Of a DNA stretch of 64,000 nt, positions 1-10,876 are shown piece by piece. The translations under genes and the position numbers were made by a program. Each line of letters opens with the position of its first letter. The first letter of the stretch is position 1. The stretch covers positions 310,001-374,000 of the forward strand of contig MU006241.1 of the NCBI GenBank assembly GCA_010093685.1. The letters run 5' to 3'. The notes beneath the pieces are model-generated. The model had not been told where the DNA came from, did not search any database, and saw only the letters and a program-made list of their open reading frames with translations. This DNA is from Ophiobolus disseminans. Taxonomy: Eukaryota > Ascomycota > Dothideomycetes > Pleosporales > Phaeosphaeriaceae.

Positions 1-112
1 CTTGAGAGAGAGTGTGTGGATAAGGTGGGCTGAAGCGATTCGCACCACTTTCATTTTGCGAGGCAAATTTTGAAAGTGCTGGGAGATTATCCAGGAGTCT
101 CTGAGGGTTGTT

Positions 113-1904
113 CTACTCACCAGAATGCGCCGATGCAGTGGATGAGTTTGTAGAGCTGTGCGTCAGGCTTGGGGAATTGCCAGATCCTTCCGATGATCGC
201 CTAGTGGAATCAAATTGCTCAGTCTCCTCTTCCTCGATCATACACTCCGCAAAAGAGCTCTTAGGGTCCAATTTACAATTCCAGTGCTCCTCGAGATACC
301 CCTGAACGTCGTAGGAGTCGAACCACTCCCCTTCAAAGTGTGTCAGGTCGATGTCGGTGAGATCCTCCCACCTCCCGTTCGCCACGTTTTCCATGCGTGC
401 CATCTTCTTGTCTACGGGTCCAATCTGCCTGATTGTCCAACTGTTTTTCAGAGCAAGGAAGTTGCCATTAACGTCTTTTCGGGGATAGTGGGTTCCCGCG
501 CCGCCGAGGTGAATGAATGGCGTTTCCCAGAAATCGAGCTCCTCATTAACACCGCGGGCCAACATCATCTTGAACCGTGCGCGGAGTTGCTCAAGGCTGA
601 GATAAGGGAGCGACAGCTTGAAAACGTAGTTGAGGGCAGACGGGCGTATGTTTGCGCTGCTCAATAAATGGAAGCCAGTTTCGAGCGCTGCGCGCGATAA
701 TCTTCGCGCGAAATTTGTTTCGTCATGGCTATAGGTGAAGATAGGGGTTAGTGCCTTGGTCAGGGGCGGTAACTGTAGCGGTGGTGTTGATAGTCTGGTC
801 GTTGGTGGAGTGATGTCAGGGGTTGGAATGTTTACAGAGTAGATATGCGAGTTTGTTGATGAAAATGGGGCATTTGACTGGTTGAGTAAGTCAACGAGGC
901 CAAAAGGAAGTTGCGGTTGCTGCTGAGACGTAGGTGTAGTTTGGCGATTCGAAGAGAAGTCGCTCGACTGATCAAAAAATTCTCCAACCATGACCTGCCG
1001 TCGTGGCATAAGGCTAGTGCTGAAGGATCCGTTGTTGAAGTTATTAAAATAGTTCTCTGGTTGAGTTTGTGTTTGTATGTATTGGGTAGCTGGTTTGTCA
1101 GATCGGTCTGGCATGGCTGAGTAGCCCCACCCTATGTGTAGGGCTTCTTCCGTCGGCCTGTTAGCATAGTTAGCGCTGATAGTTGCGAACTCTATATCTC
1201 TCAAAAGTAGAGCTGAAGCAGTGCGCGTATGTACCAAGGATCCGATGCGCACGTCGGAGCCACGCGTGCTACTCTGGAACATCCAAACATGCTTCCATGT
1301 AAACGAACAGAGTAAACTTACGAGACAGCAGCTGGTGGCGGTTGACGGGTCACCTCACCCTCAACATCAACATCGTCATCTCCAGCTTCGAGCTCGCTGG
1401 CGGTTTTTGCTAGAGAGGTAAACGTTTCCGTAGCATGCTTAAGCTCCCTCGTCAAGCCGGGGTTGAGCTGCAACAACCCCGACTTGAGTGCAGCGTCGTT
1501 AAAGCGTAAGAAAGTCTTGTTCATCTGCTCGATAATCGAGTGAAGTTGTGTACTTTGCTGCTTGAGCGACGAGATTGTTGTTTCTTTCCTCTGCCGATAC
1601 GCTCGTTGCGCAAGTCGTATTTGCGTTCTCCGCCTCTATGTATTGTAAGCTTAAGGGAGCCTGAAGAAATACGCAGCTCTATCCCGAAAGATTGGGACAT
1701 ATGATGAGTCCTTGAGGATATCCGCGGCACACTGAGCGAAGAGTAACTCACGTCTGCAGCAGTAGCATCTTGTGTATCGACTCGCGGGCGTCCCCTAGCC
1801 TTCTTGCCCTCTTTCGCGCCTCTATCCTCGGCACTGCCGCTCGCGCGCGACCTCTTTCTAAAGTTTGACGGAACAGCCTGTCCTTCGGACTCTGAACTCG
1901 TCAT
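113..1904 (-). CDS. bZIP transcription factor
   Basis: Three exons: 1904-1752, 1635-1322 and 1271-113 (541 aa). Residues ~30-50 are basic (GKKARGRPR). Exon 2 opens directly into a bZIP basic region (RRRTQIRLAQRAYRQRKE), followed by a short heptad-like segment. This basic signature is typical of the Yap1-like/fungal bZIP group (family knowledge). The rest is a long Ser/Thr/Gln/Pro-rich region, a more structured segment (FARRLSRAALETGFHLL...) and a Ser-rich tail. It probably acts in the nucleus as a DNA-binding regulator; target genes cannot be told. Intron 1 is 116 bp and splits the protein just before the basic region; intron 2 is 50 bp and uses a CAGAG acceptor that keeps frame. The ATG at 1904 was chosen; an in-frame upstream codon at 1949 would add 15 residues. 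The stop at 113 overlaps a GTGAGT, so a further exon left of the window is possible but not needed. Confidence 0.88.
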
Positions 1905-2806
1905 GATTCTGTTTCGTTGACCCTCGATGTCCGCAAAGTGGCCAACCAATAACAGCTAGGCAGGTAGGCTCCACCGGAAGCTCGGAACCCCTTCTGGAAT
2001 CTTTGAATAATACCAGATTACAAACACAAGTACACGGGCAGATAAATGGTGTCAGGGAAAATAATCGTCGAGCCTCAGTTGTGTATAAGAAGCAACGTTG
2101 CAGAAAGTAGAAAGTCGAGTGTTCCGCCGAAAGTCAGAAAGCCAAGTGGCGACGCACCCTCACGACTAAAAGAAACTCCCGCCAGCCCAGGAATCCAGCA
2201 CCCAAGCGTCTCGACTCAGCGGACGGCGGATCGCTCGCGCAGCAGCTCACAGGGGTCTTACAAGACGCACTATGCAGGAAATCCCCCGCAAGCTTACCAA
2301 GCGATTCGACTTGCCGATCACACCATCATGCTTTGTGTTGCTGAGTAGGGTTCTGCACTTGCTTTTCGCACGTATCGATTGGGGATGGAAGCTTATGCTT
2401 TCACGGCGCGAACGTATGGTATGCGTTGGGGTGGGAAACTTGGAAGCTTGCCATGTTGGGAGGGAGCGGAGGAACCTTTCAAAGCGCATCGGAGTGATCA
2501 CTAATCTTGTTTTCGGGGCCTCGGCCGTCGATCACGTGACCAATCTTGCAGAACCTCCAATGTTACTCAGTCTCCATGCCGATGGCGGTGTGGCGATGCC
2601 GAAAGCAAATTGCTGACATGCATCTTCGCCATATTACCAGATCGGCTTTGTAGAACTGTTTCAACCACAATCACAGTAGGGCTAACGATGACCACGCAGC
2701 GACTGTTCAAGTACTCTGCCAAGTTGCCTAATCTAGACAGCAATCTAGATCCACGAGACCCGCTCTTCTGCAAGCTGTAGCCCTGATCTGCTCGCACAGG
2801 TAACCC
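1905..2806. other. Intergenic, bZIP promoter side
   Basis: No convincing gene. It is the upstream region of the bZIP gene and the 3' flank of the lipase gene. Open frames of 76-114 codons here show no recognisable domain. It holds an E-box next to a CCAAT box (entry at 2532-2544). Confidence 0.5.
2532..2544. promoter_or_regulatory. E-box (TCACGTGA) followed by CCAAT
   Basis: A palindromic TCACGTGA at 2532-2539 is immediately followed by CCAAT at 2540-2544, about 630 bp upstream of the bZIP start. CACGTG is bound by bHLH factors such as Cbf1, and CCAAT by the HAP/CBC complex in ascomycetes. Function here is inferred only from sequence match and position. Confidence 0.3.
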
Positions 2807-5233
2807 TCAAGCCTGCTGGGGCCCGTCTTTAAGTGCAGGGAGCATACCAAGCCAAGATTCTTGTGGCGCATCGCTCGGCGCATCCCCCGCTGTAGCGGCC
2901 GATACATTAGTGCTGGTCGCCTCTGCATGGTCCCCATGTTCGCTCTCCATCGTTGTCGAAAAGGCCTTTGGATGGCCTCGTTGGATATCTTCCTCGCTCC
3001 GTGAAGCCGTCAACCGCTCTCTATCGTCACACCGAAGCCCTTCATCAGCATCGCTCAGCGACGTGGCCTGACCGTCCTTGGATACATCGCTTTCCCGGTT
3101 CAAATCGTTAGCTGTATTATTGACCGCGTTTCCACCATCACCTTCCATCGCAGACTGCTCGTCGATGCGCTTCTCCCCGCGCTCCTCCTGATTTATCCAC
3201 CTGTCGAGCTGCTCCTTGGTGGGCTTGTAATGACACCAGACCTCATCCGACGTGGTATAGCCCGTACCCATGCCACCCTGAAAATTCCTCTTGAGCTTTC
3301 TCTGTGCGCCCGCTCCCACTCTTCTCTTGAACTCGTGGTCGACTCGTAACTTCGCGGCTATATATTCGTCGTCTGGACGATGATCATTCGGGAGCTCGTC
3401 GAGGATCTCGGTTTCTAGGATTGACTCATTGGTCATGCAACGGTCAATGATGGCTTTGCCGCTACCAGAGGATGGTGTTACAAGACGGAGAAACTCGAGA
3501 CTAGCGCTGTGCTATGTGTTAACAAACCGGGGTTATAACGAGGGTAAAGGTACAAGAACTTACGATATATTGAGGTCGATCGCCCGGTACGGATGGACTG
3601 TGGCCTTCAAGAAGAAAGATGAGACATGTCTATATAGGACAGAGAAATCGGACTGTGATATGTGAACTGAGCCGCGGACAGTCAAGAGGTATGCTGGCGA
3701 GCCATGCTCACTCGCTTCCCGCATAAGTGACTGGACAGCATCGAAGTTCGATTGCCAGTACATGAATGCTTCGGAGTTGATGCCAAGTATAGGCAGATGT
3801 ATTCGATGTTTTGGGTCCTCTGCTGGTGGTCTGATGGGGGCTCTAGGGAAGTCATTAGCCCTTGAAATCACGCAGAGCTGCCAGTATGTGCTCACCCCCA
3901 AATGTCGTAGATGATCCCAGCTTGCACGTTCTTAAAGCGATCAGTATGCCTGAGTACTTCAACAATGGTTGCAGCGCCAAATGAGTGTCCCGCCATTGTC
4001 ATCTTGTCGACGTGGAAACGATTCTGCCATTGTGCCCAATCCACGCCGTGCAGTCCTCTCGAAGTACCGCCGACGTACCCTTCACCACGCAGATTCTGTT
4101 GTGCAATTTCTTCGCCGTCACCAGCGCATATCGTCTTCAGCACTCGGTATGCCTCCTCGAGCTCGCATAGCCGCATTTCAATTTGAGCGTCACGAAGCTC
4201 TCGGTCGACACCGTTCTCGTTGTTCGGCGATGTATCCATAGGATTATTCTTGGGGAAAATGTAGTCCTGTGGCTGTCAGATGGTTTCTTCCAGCGCTAAG
4301 TCCAGAATCCAAAAGACTTACAACATGGTGATATCCCTTCTTCAATTCCTCCTCAGTGTGGTCTAAGGCTTGCCACTTTTCTTTTCCCTTCTCGCAAACC
4401 GGATCACCATCACAGTCCTCTTTGCCAGCCTTTGCGCCTCCGTGCCTGTCACTCTTGCCCTTCGTTCGCTTGTTGTGGTTGATGAACGTCCTTGGGCCGC
4501 TTCCGTCTCTGTGCTCAAGTGCACAAACCACGAATCCATAGCTAGCAAATTCGGTGCATAAGCTACTGTAGGCGGTGCGCGATCCTCCCAGTCCGTGACT
4601 GAACATCAGCAGGGGAAATATAGGAGGCCTATCCAGTCCCTTGGGCGGAGGGCCCTGTTGATTCTTCACTTTGTATCCGCGCTTCTTGGAGTTGCCTTCG
4701 GGCGGCCAATGCGTGGCTGGGGGGCTGTTGCGATATGCGCGTAACTTGGTGAGCATGGTAGATACACCAAACAACGCAACACCTATCGGGTCAGGTATTG
4801 AGGCGAACCTAGCATAGCCTTTGGCAGTCTCAATTCGAGGCCGTGGAAGCCATGTCTCTCGACTCCATTTCTTTTGGCCGCCAGGTGCCGGCCCTGCTCC
4901 ACTTCCAAATGCCGCAGGATAGTATAGGGTGAAAAGCACCGTCTCGAGCTGCAGCAAATGCTTGCCGTTCCTCTTGATATGTGATATCGTGCGTGGATTT
5001 TCGACGGGGACTTCGATCTCCATGCTCCCCACCGAGTATGGGCCCGAGGCGGGGGGAAGAGAGCTGTTCGGGAAGGGAAGGTGGTCGCGAAGGGAGGCCG
5101 GCGGTCGGGATCGTGGCTTTTGTGCGTGGGGCACATTGTTTGTTGAGTGCTTTCGAAGGCCGCTCGTGCGACGATGATCGTGCTCATGGTCAGTTCCAGT
5201 AATGCGAGTGGTTTGTCGCTCGAGGAAGGACAT
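2807..5233 (-). CDS. Platelet-activating factor acetylhydrolase-like lipase
   Basis: Four exons: 5233-4322, 4266-3896, 3842-3564 and 3506-2807; the join closes in frame at 753 aa. Members hydrolyse short or oxidised acyl chains at the sn-2 position of phospholipids. The alpha/beta-hydrolase core shows the oxyanion-region FSHGLGGSR, the nucleophile elbow GHSFGAAT (catalytic Ser), the acid in IIYDIWGAP and the His in GSVHISQSDF, matching the Ser-Asp-His triad of plasma PAF-AH. The N-terminal ~70 residues are basic and probably disordered. A charged tail of roughly 200 residues after the catalytic core has no recognised domain and makes the protein much longer than the animal enzyme. ATG 5233 (MSFLERQ) was chosen because the codon at 5257 is TTG. 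No clear signal peptide is visible, so a cytosolic location is likely. The last acceptor (CACAG at 3507-3511) was picked over an upstream TAG because only it stays open. Confidence 0.87.
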
Positions 5234-5872
5234 GTTGGATAATCGCAGAAGGGACAACGGTATGGGTATCGTAGAATTGAAAGGCTATGTACACGTAAAA
5301 GAAGCCTATTTTGCGATCCGCGGCGCGCTCAGGAGAGTGAATGACTGTGAAGGGAAGACGGGAAGGTGCGTTGGTGACTCCTAGCACGCCTCGCCATATT
5401 TTGGGGCGTGTTCTGCTCGTCACAACGCTTGTTTCATTGTGGAGGCTGTGCGGGTATTTCGGAAACGTGATGATAGTTCGTGTGTCGTGTTGTTGATCGG
5501 GTGCAGGTCTGATGTCATAGTTCAGGGTCAGCTTCAGCCGGCGGTTGCGCAGGCACGGGCCCATGCGCGGAGGAACTGTCGTCACAGTACGCCGCTTGCC
5601 TTTCGACATTACAATAATTTCCAACACTTGTACTCTACATTACTGGACGTCATGTTCTCATTATTGACTTGGGAATCGCGTCATGACGTTGTTCCCGCGC
5701 GTTGGTCACGGAGGGTGCTTCGACGCACGTTGTGGGTTGCTGCAGCCCGCCGCTCACTCAAGGACGCATCGTCTTCATTGCTTGAAATGCTAGGCCAACT
5801 CTATGCTCGCAAGGGAGTATAGCAACGCTGTGTCGTTGAGATATTGAAGCTGAAAGTAGAGAGTTGCGCAAT
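5234..5872. other. Intergenic
   Basis: Upstream region of the lipase gene and 3' flank of PAD1. Small open frames exist on both strands, but I see no domain, repeat or RNA gene. Confidence 0.5.
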
Positions 5873-6694
5873 TCATGCGCTGTCTTCGCCGTTCTTTCGA
5901 TTCCAGTCAAACCCAGTCCATATACCTTCCTCCGTATCATTATTTTCAGTCCCTATTTCTAGACAGTCAACCATTCTCCCGACACTCTGCTGCACCATAT
6001 CCTCTACACACTTGGGCCGCGTGTAGAATGCCATGACAGGAGGGAAAATTACCGCTCCCGCTCTTGTCACCCCGAGCATGTTTTCCAAATGTATCGAGCT
6101 GAGTGGGGTTTCACGAGCCACGAGAACTAGTTTTCTCCTCTCTTTCAGTGTCACACCTGCCGCTCGGGTTATCAAGTCGACATCGTAGCCAATTCGGATG
6201 CCGGCGAGTGTTTTCATGCTACATGGCACGACAATCATGCCATCTGTGTGGAATGAGCCCGAAGACAGAGATGCAGAAACGTCTTTTGGAGAGTACGAGG
6301 TGTCGGCTAGTGATTTCAAGTACTGGGCCGTATTATTCGGGGCAGGAAGTTCATATTTCAAGGTCGATGAGCCCCATGTTGAGAGAATCAGATGAGTTTC
6401 TACCCCTAAAGCTCGCAGGCGCTGGAGGAGCTGAACGGCGAGAGGTGCGCCTGTTGCGCCCGTGACTGCGACGACTATTCGCTTTCGCCGAGCGGAGGTG
6501 TTGGCGATCGTGAGAGATCGAATAGTGTGACTCGATGGAAGATGTGATCTTGGCCTCAAGTTCCAATTGGATAAGCGCGCAGGTCGACAGGTCAGAGCAT
6601 CAGAGAGTAGTAAGGTGGTAGAAGTGGATGAGAACAAACAGCGGGTTTGTACAGAAAGCATAATGGTTTCAAAATTCGGAACATGTGGTAACAT
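5873..6694 (-). CDS. PAD1: Flavin prenyltransferase (UbiX/Pad1 family)
   Basis: Single exon, 273 aa. UbiX/Pad1 enzymes prenylate FMN with dimethylallyl phosphate to make the prFMN cofactor needed by UbiD-type decarboxylases. The core begins near residue 70 with RIVVAVTGATGAPLAVQLL, the Rossmann-like flavin-binding start, then HLILSTWG. Further on are the family motifs VVPCSMKTLAGIRIG and LVARETPLSSIHLENM. The first ~65 residues are Ser/Arg-rich and poor in acidic residues, as in a mitochondrial presequence; Pad1 in yeast is mitochondrial. Two in-frame ATGs (6694 and 6661) are possible. It is divergently placed from FDC1 across 426 bp, the expected functional partner. It has no introns and no missing motif. 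Confidence 0.95.
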   Translation of the reverse strand: MLPHVPNFETIMLSVQTRCLFSSTSTTLLLSDALTCRPARLSNWNLRPRSHLPSSHTIRSLTIANTSARRKRIVVAVTGATGAPLAVQLLQRLRALGVETHLILSTWGSSTLKYELPAPNNTAQYLKSLADTSYSPKDVSASLSSGSFHTDGMIVVPCSMKTLAGIRIGYDVDLITRAAGVTLKERRKLVLVARETPLSSIHLENMLGVTRAGAVIFPPVMAFYTRPKCVEDMVQQSVGRMVDCLEIGTENNDTEEGIWTGFDWNRKNGEDSA

Positions 6695-7120
6695 GGACGA
6701 TAGGAACCCATTGATTCATAGTCTTATGCTTGAAACGAGCGTTGTGAGCATATTCACATCAAAAGCCACAGAGGTCATAGTTCGTTGATCCAATGCGAAG
6801 CGGCTTACAAGGGCAGCTTACTCCCGATTCTTCAGCTCTGACGAACAAATTATGTGCCTTGATCCAGAGATCCCTCGGTGCACATTGTCTCAGTCCATGC
6901 TTAGACCCAAAGAGGCTACGTTATTGATTCCCGACTTCAGTTAGTGTTTTGCTTTAAAATGTTTACTCAGCACAGCTGCATCAACCCAGCACTTCGAAGG
7001 TTTCCTCGGGGGATAAGTGGCTCGTTCTCACAAACAAGACGTCAATTTGAGAGGGTAGGCAAAATTTAAACTATAACTGCGTATGTAAACTGATTGCGAA
7101 CAGAATTCCAAGATTCCGCA
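6695..7120. promoter_or_regulatory. Shared divergent PAD1-FDC1 promoter
   Basis: A 426-bp gap separates the two divergent start codons and so should contain both promoters. A CCAAT sits at 6790-6794. No TATA box is placed convincingly for either gene. Co-regulation by shared sites is inferred from the arrangement. Confidence 0.5.
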
Positions 7121-8734
7121 ATGTTCTCTCGAACTTGTCACACATTGCTCGCACGTCACGTTAATAAAGAATTGAGGGCTTCTGCGGGACCTCGAAATCT
7201 AGCATTTCGGCCCATGTCTTCTCAGTCGGTTTCGTTTTCCGATGCGCCGCATCTCGACTTCCGCCGCTTCGTTGACACCCTTCGCCAGGAAGGGGACCTG
7301 ATAGATATCAATGACGAAGTCGATCCGAAACTGGAGGTAGCAGCTTTCACCCGTCGTGCCTACGAGCGACGCGCAAAAGCGCCGTTATTCAACAATGTTA
7401 AAGGCGCTCATGACGGCCTATTCAGGATTCTAGGTGCGGCTGGCGGTCTTTCCAAGGACCCAAAGACCTCCCATCGCCGGTTAGCTCTACATCTCGGAAT
7501 TCCTTCAAATGCAGGCCCAAAGGAGATAATTGATAGGATGCTATCGGCGAAGACTAAGAGTCCAATACCTCCAGTGCATGTCGCAGACGGGCCATGCAAG
7601 GAAATCAAGATCTTGGGATCCAATGTAGACCTGACAAGACTACCGGTCCCACTCCTAAACAGAGCTGACGGAGGCAACTACATACAGACGATGGGAATAA
7701 ACATTGTACAGCATCCTTCCCAGCCATGGACTAATTGGTCCATCGCTCGTGCCATGGTCCACGACAAGAACAGGATGTCGGGTCTCATCATGAAGCCACA
7801 ACACATCGCCCGCATCTACGAAAAGTGGGTTGAGAAAGGGGAAGATGTCCCTTACGCCATCGCACTTGGTGCACCCCCAATCGCTGTCATGGCAGCTAGT
7901 ATGCCGCTTCCTGTTGGCGTCACCGAAGCCGAGTACGTGGGCTCACTATGCGGCTCACCACTTGAGCTGGTCAAATGCGAAACGAACGACATCTACGTCC
8001 CTGCGAATAGTGAGATCATTCTCGAAGGTACCATCTCGGTTCGAGACCGTGGGCCTGAAGGACCCTTTGGTGAAATGCACGGGTATAGCTTCTTGGACGA
8101 GAATTCACAACAGCCGCTCTACACGGTTTCAGCGATCACTCATCGAAAGGATGCCATTCTTCCGATATGTGTTCCTGGAAGAGCGACTGGACCAGACGAA
8201 ACGCACACTATGATTGGGACACTCGCTTCTGCGGAAATGCGTCAATTGCTGCAAGAAAATGACTTCCCGGTCAAAGAAGTCTTCGCATTATACGAATCGC
8301 AGGTGATTTGGGCCGCCATCCAAATCGACCGCCAGGCTCTCGCGCTCCTGAAAACCAACGCCGAGCAATTTTGCAAGCGCATTGGCGATCTGATTTTCCG
8401 GAACAAATGTGGCATGCAGATTCATAGGCTGCTGATCGTCGGCGACGACATCGATCCCTTCAAATTCGAGGATGTGATATGGGCATACGCAACGCGCTGT
8501 CGACCGGCTATGGACGAATTCCATTTTGAGGATGTTCAGGCCTATCCACTGGTGCCTTACATGAGCCATGGACCAGGCACGAAGCTGACAGGCGGTAAGG
8601 TTGTGAGTAACTGTCTACTGCCCGAGGAGTACGAGGGGAAGCAAGGATGGATCACTTGTGACTTTGATAGTGGTTATCCAGATACTGTGAAGGACAAAGT
8701 CTGTGAGCTTTGGGATAGGACTGGGCAAGACTAG
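7121..8734 (+). CDS. FDC1: Ferulic acid decarboxylase (UbiD family)
   Basis: Single exon, 537 aa, close to the ~500 aa of yeast and Aspergillus Fdc1 plus a leader. It decarboxylates cinnamic, ferulic, coumaric or sorbic acid to the vinyl product using prFMN. The E-R-E active site is visible: Arg in NWSIARAM and two Glu spaced by five in RGPEGPFGEMHG. Other UbiD hallmarks are GGNYIQTMGINI and LPICVPGRATGPDETHT. The start is ATG 7121 (MFSRTCHTLLARHV). The ~30 residues before MSSQSVSF look like a mitochondrial leader, and a second start there would give a cytosolic form. PAD1 lies head-to-head upstream and supplies the cofactor. Confidence 0.96.
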   Translation: MFSRTCHTLLARHVNKELRASAGPRNLAFRPMSSQSVSFSDAPHLDFRRFVDTLRQEGDLIDINDEVDPKLEVAAFTRRAYERRAKAPLFNNVKGAHDGLFRILGAAGGLSKDPKTSHRRLALHLGIPSNAGPKEIIDRMLSAKTKSPIPPVHVADGPCKEIKILGSNVDLTRLPVPLLNRADGGNYIQTMGINIVQHPSQPWTNWSIARAMVHDKNRMSGLIMKPQHIARIYEKWVEKGEDVPYAIALGAPPIAVMAASMPLPVGVTEAEYVGSLCGSPLELVKCETNDIYVPANSEIILEGTISVRDRGPEGPFGEMHGYSFLDENSQQPLYTVSAITHRKDAILPICVPGRATGPDETHTMIGTLASAEMRQLLQENDFPVKEVFALYESQVIWAAIQIDRQALALLKTNAEQFCKRIGDLIFRNKCGMQIHRLLIVGDDIDPFKFEDVIWAYATRCRPAMDEFHFEDVQAYPLVPYMSHGPGTKLTGGKVVSNCLLPEEYEGKQGWITCDFDSGYPDTVKDKVCELWDRTGQD

Positions 8735-9830
8735 GATACCAATATCTACGAATGACTTTCTGGAAACTAAATGGTGTTGAGCTTCTGGGCCTAAGACCTT
8801 TCGTCGAGATTCCCACTTTGCTAGCTGAGTGAAACATGTACGTTCTGGGAAGGGCAAAAAGACACAACACGTTCACAACATGGACTCAAACTCTTGATCT
8901 CAGAAGCAAAAAAATATCAATCTCACACATTCGTTCCTCACTATATGAAACCCGTTGCGGTATTTGTCGAGCCCAGACCGCCCGGGCACGGATCTGCCTA
9001 CCACAATGAATTTGAGGTATTGTGAATTTCTTGAAGGATCTGCGATTGGGATATCTTATATTCATGGGTAGTATTGTGAGAGGCTTTGACGAGCACGAGC
9101 GCAGAGTGGGGCGTGCACGTAAAGCTGGGCAGTTGAGATCTCTGTACTTTCACCAAACGCTTTTGTTGTTGCCGCTTTCACCGCAAAAGTCACAGCCAGA
9201 TGACGACACCTACTACCACTCGCCCCAACGCTGACGCTGCTCTTCCTACACTACCTGCCACTCCACGCTCAGTCTCGGTTGGCTCACGCATAACCATCGT
9301 CCTCTCATCGACGGTACTCTAGAATCCGACAGCGTCGTATACATTGGCGCTCCTTGTCACAAGTTTACTCCACGCTTCTACGCCAGTAGCACTGCCTCAT
9401 GCTCCAAACCTCCAGCGTCATCTTGCACGTGTTCTCTTGAGATCATCCCACATTGCATGAGTCGTCATTGTCGTCCAGTCCTTTATATCTGTGTCAGTAG
9501 AGAGCTACCAAGCATTTCACAGCCCGGTAGTGTAGCTTGTTGCGAACCCGCGTTCTGAGCGTGAGGGACCGGCATCGGGACAAAGGTCAACAAAGTATAC
9601 GGAGGGCGGTGTGTGCAAGCGCATCGTGCGCTTAGCGGTATTGATTATCGTACGGTGAGTAGCACCGATGAGGTTCAAGCAAGAGATAAAGAGTGAGTGG
9701 GGGTAGAAGTAGAATGATTATCAATCGCGTACGGGATTATTGTGATTATGGATGACAACTAACGATCAGAAATTCTTATCTTGTGACAATTCAAACTATG
9801 GCGTCTCGGCTCCCTGCTCCACTCTGGTTC
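8735..9830. other. Intergenic, no supported gene
   Basis: About 1.1 kb between FDC1 and the membrane-protein gene, both of whose 3' ends face it. A 39-codon Thr/Ala-rich open frame beginning with ATG near 9200 ends in TAG and has no recognisable match, so it is left uncalled. No repeat or RNA gene is seen. Confidence 0.5.
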
Positions 9831-10876
9831 CTATAATGGCCAGCTGACTGGCTTCGGCACGTCATTTTCCACTTTATCTGTCTTTGCACTACTAGCCTGT
9901 GGTACTAATGGTGGACCAGGAAACGCAGTATAGTTCGGCGTGAGTGGATGGCTGGTCAAAGCCATACTCATCTTACGCTTCGGCATCGTAATGGGTATTG
10001 CTCCGTTTTTGGTGGATCGACCAGAACCTCTTGAGTCGGATCTTGATGTTGTGCTCACGCTCTGCGCGCGCATGTTTCGGACGATGGATACCTTCTCAGC
10101 AGACTCAATGCTCCACTCGGGATCGCCTTTATTATCCCTGTACCTCCTAAACGTGAATACTTTCGCAAGTCTTTCGCGGTAGTTCGCTCGGTTGCTGTCG
10201 CCATCGATATCATTGCTGGGATTCCTACGACGACGCCAGATGTAGAAACTCACTACGCCAGCCATTGAAAGTAGACCAAAGGTGACACCGAAACCCACCC
10301 CAAGCTGGGCCCCAGGACTCATAGGTGTAGGTATCGAAGACTGTAGAGATGCTGCAGCTCCCTCATCCGCATCTGAGGGCAGACGATCCTCAACCGAATT
10401 AGTGGTCGGAGTTGGTGAGACCAGAACAGTAGTTGACACGGTGATCGTCATTGTTGCTGATCGTGTAGAAAGCGAAGCAGCTGGATCAGAGATTGCCGCT
10501 TGTAACGTGCTTGGAGCTGCCGTGCTCCTCGGTAAACGGATTGTATGAAACAGTGTTGATAGCGCTCGCGCGGACTGAGCTTGTTCAGCAACCGGCATCA
10601 CGAACAACGGAGCTCCTTTTTCATCGCGATCAAGATCAAGCTTCGTGGCCTGCACAAGATGTTAGCATCGTTTGCTCTGCGTATTTGATAGATGCTTACA
10701 TAGACTAGCTCGTCGACGATGATGCCCGCAAAACTCTCCGCGACCGGAGCCGTGGGCTCCTGCCTCTGAATAGCGAGCATAGGCATGGCTCCGTTCATGA
10801 GCTGGCACAGAACAACAGGAAGAGTAAACATGATCATCCAGCACAGCTGGAATTGGAAAGCTCTTCGTGAAGCCAT
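9831..10876 (-). CDS. Secretory single-pass membrane protein, unknown role
   Basis: Two exons, 10876-10700 and 10649-9831, joined by a 50-bp intron with GTAAGC donor, GCTAAC branch and GTGCAG acceptor; 331 aa. The N-terminus (ASRRAFQFQLCWMIMFTLPVV) is a signal peptide or signal anchor. A Ser/Thr/Pro-rich stretch follows (TMTITVSTTVLVSPTPTTN), likely O-glycosylated. Next comes one membrane helix near residue 190 (GAQLGVGFGVTFGLLSMAGV) flanked by WRRRRN, so the C-terminus should be cytosolic. The cytosolic part is Ser/Arg-rich with no catalytic motif. The layout resembles fungal wall-associated sensors with a mucin-like ectodomain, but no family is recognised and a sensor role is a guess. Confidence 0.8.

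Noticed and set aside
2046..2616. Plus-strand open frames upstream of the bZIP gene
   Set aside because: Low-complexity sequence without domain or splice partner; overlaps probable promoter.
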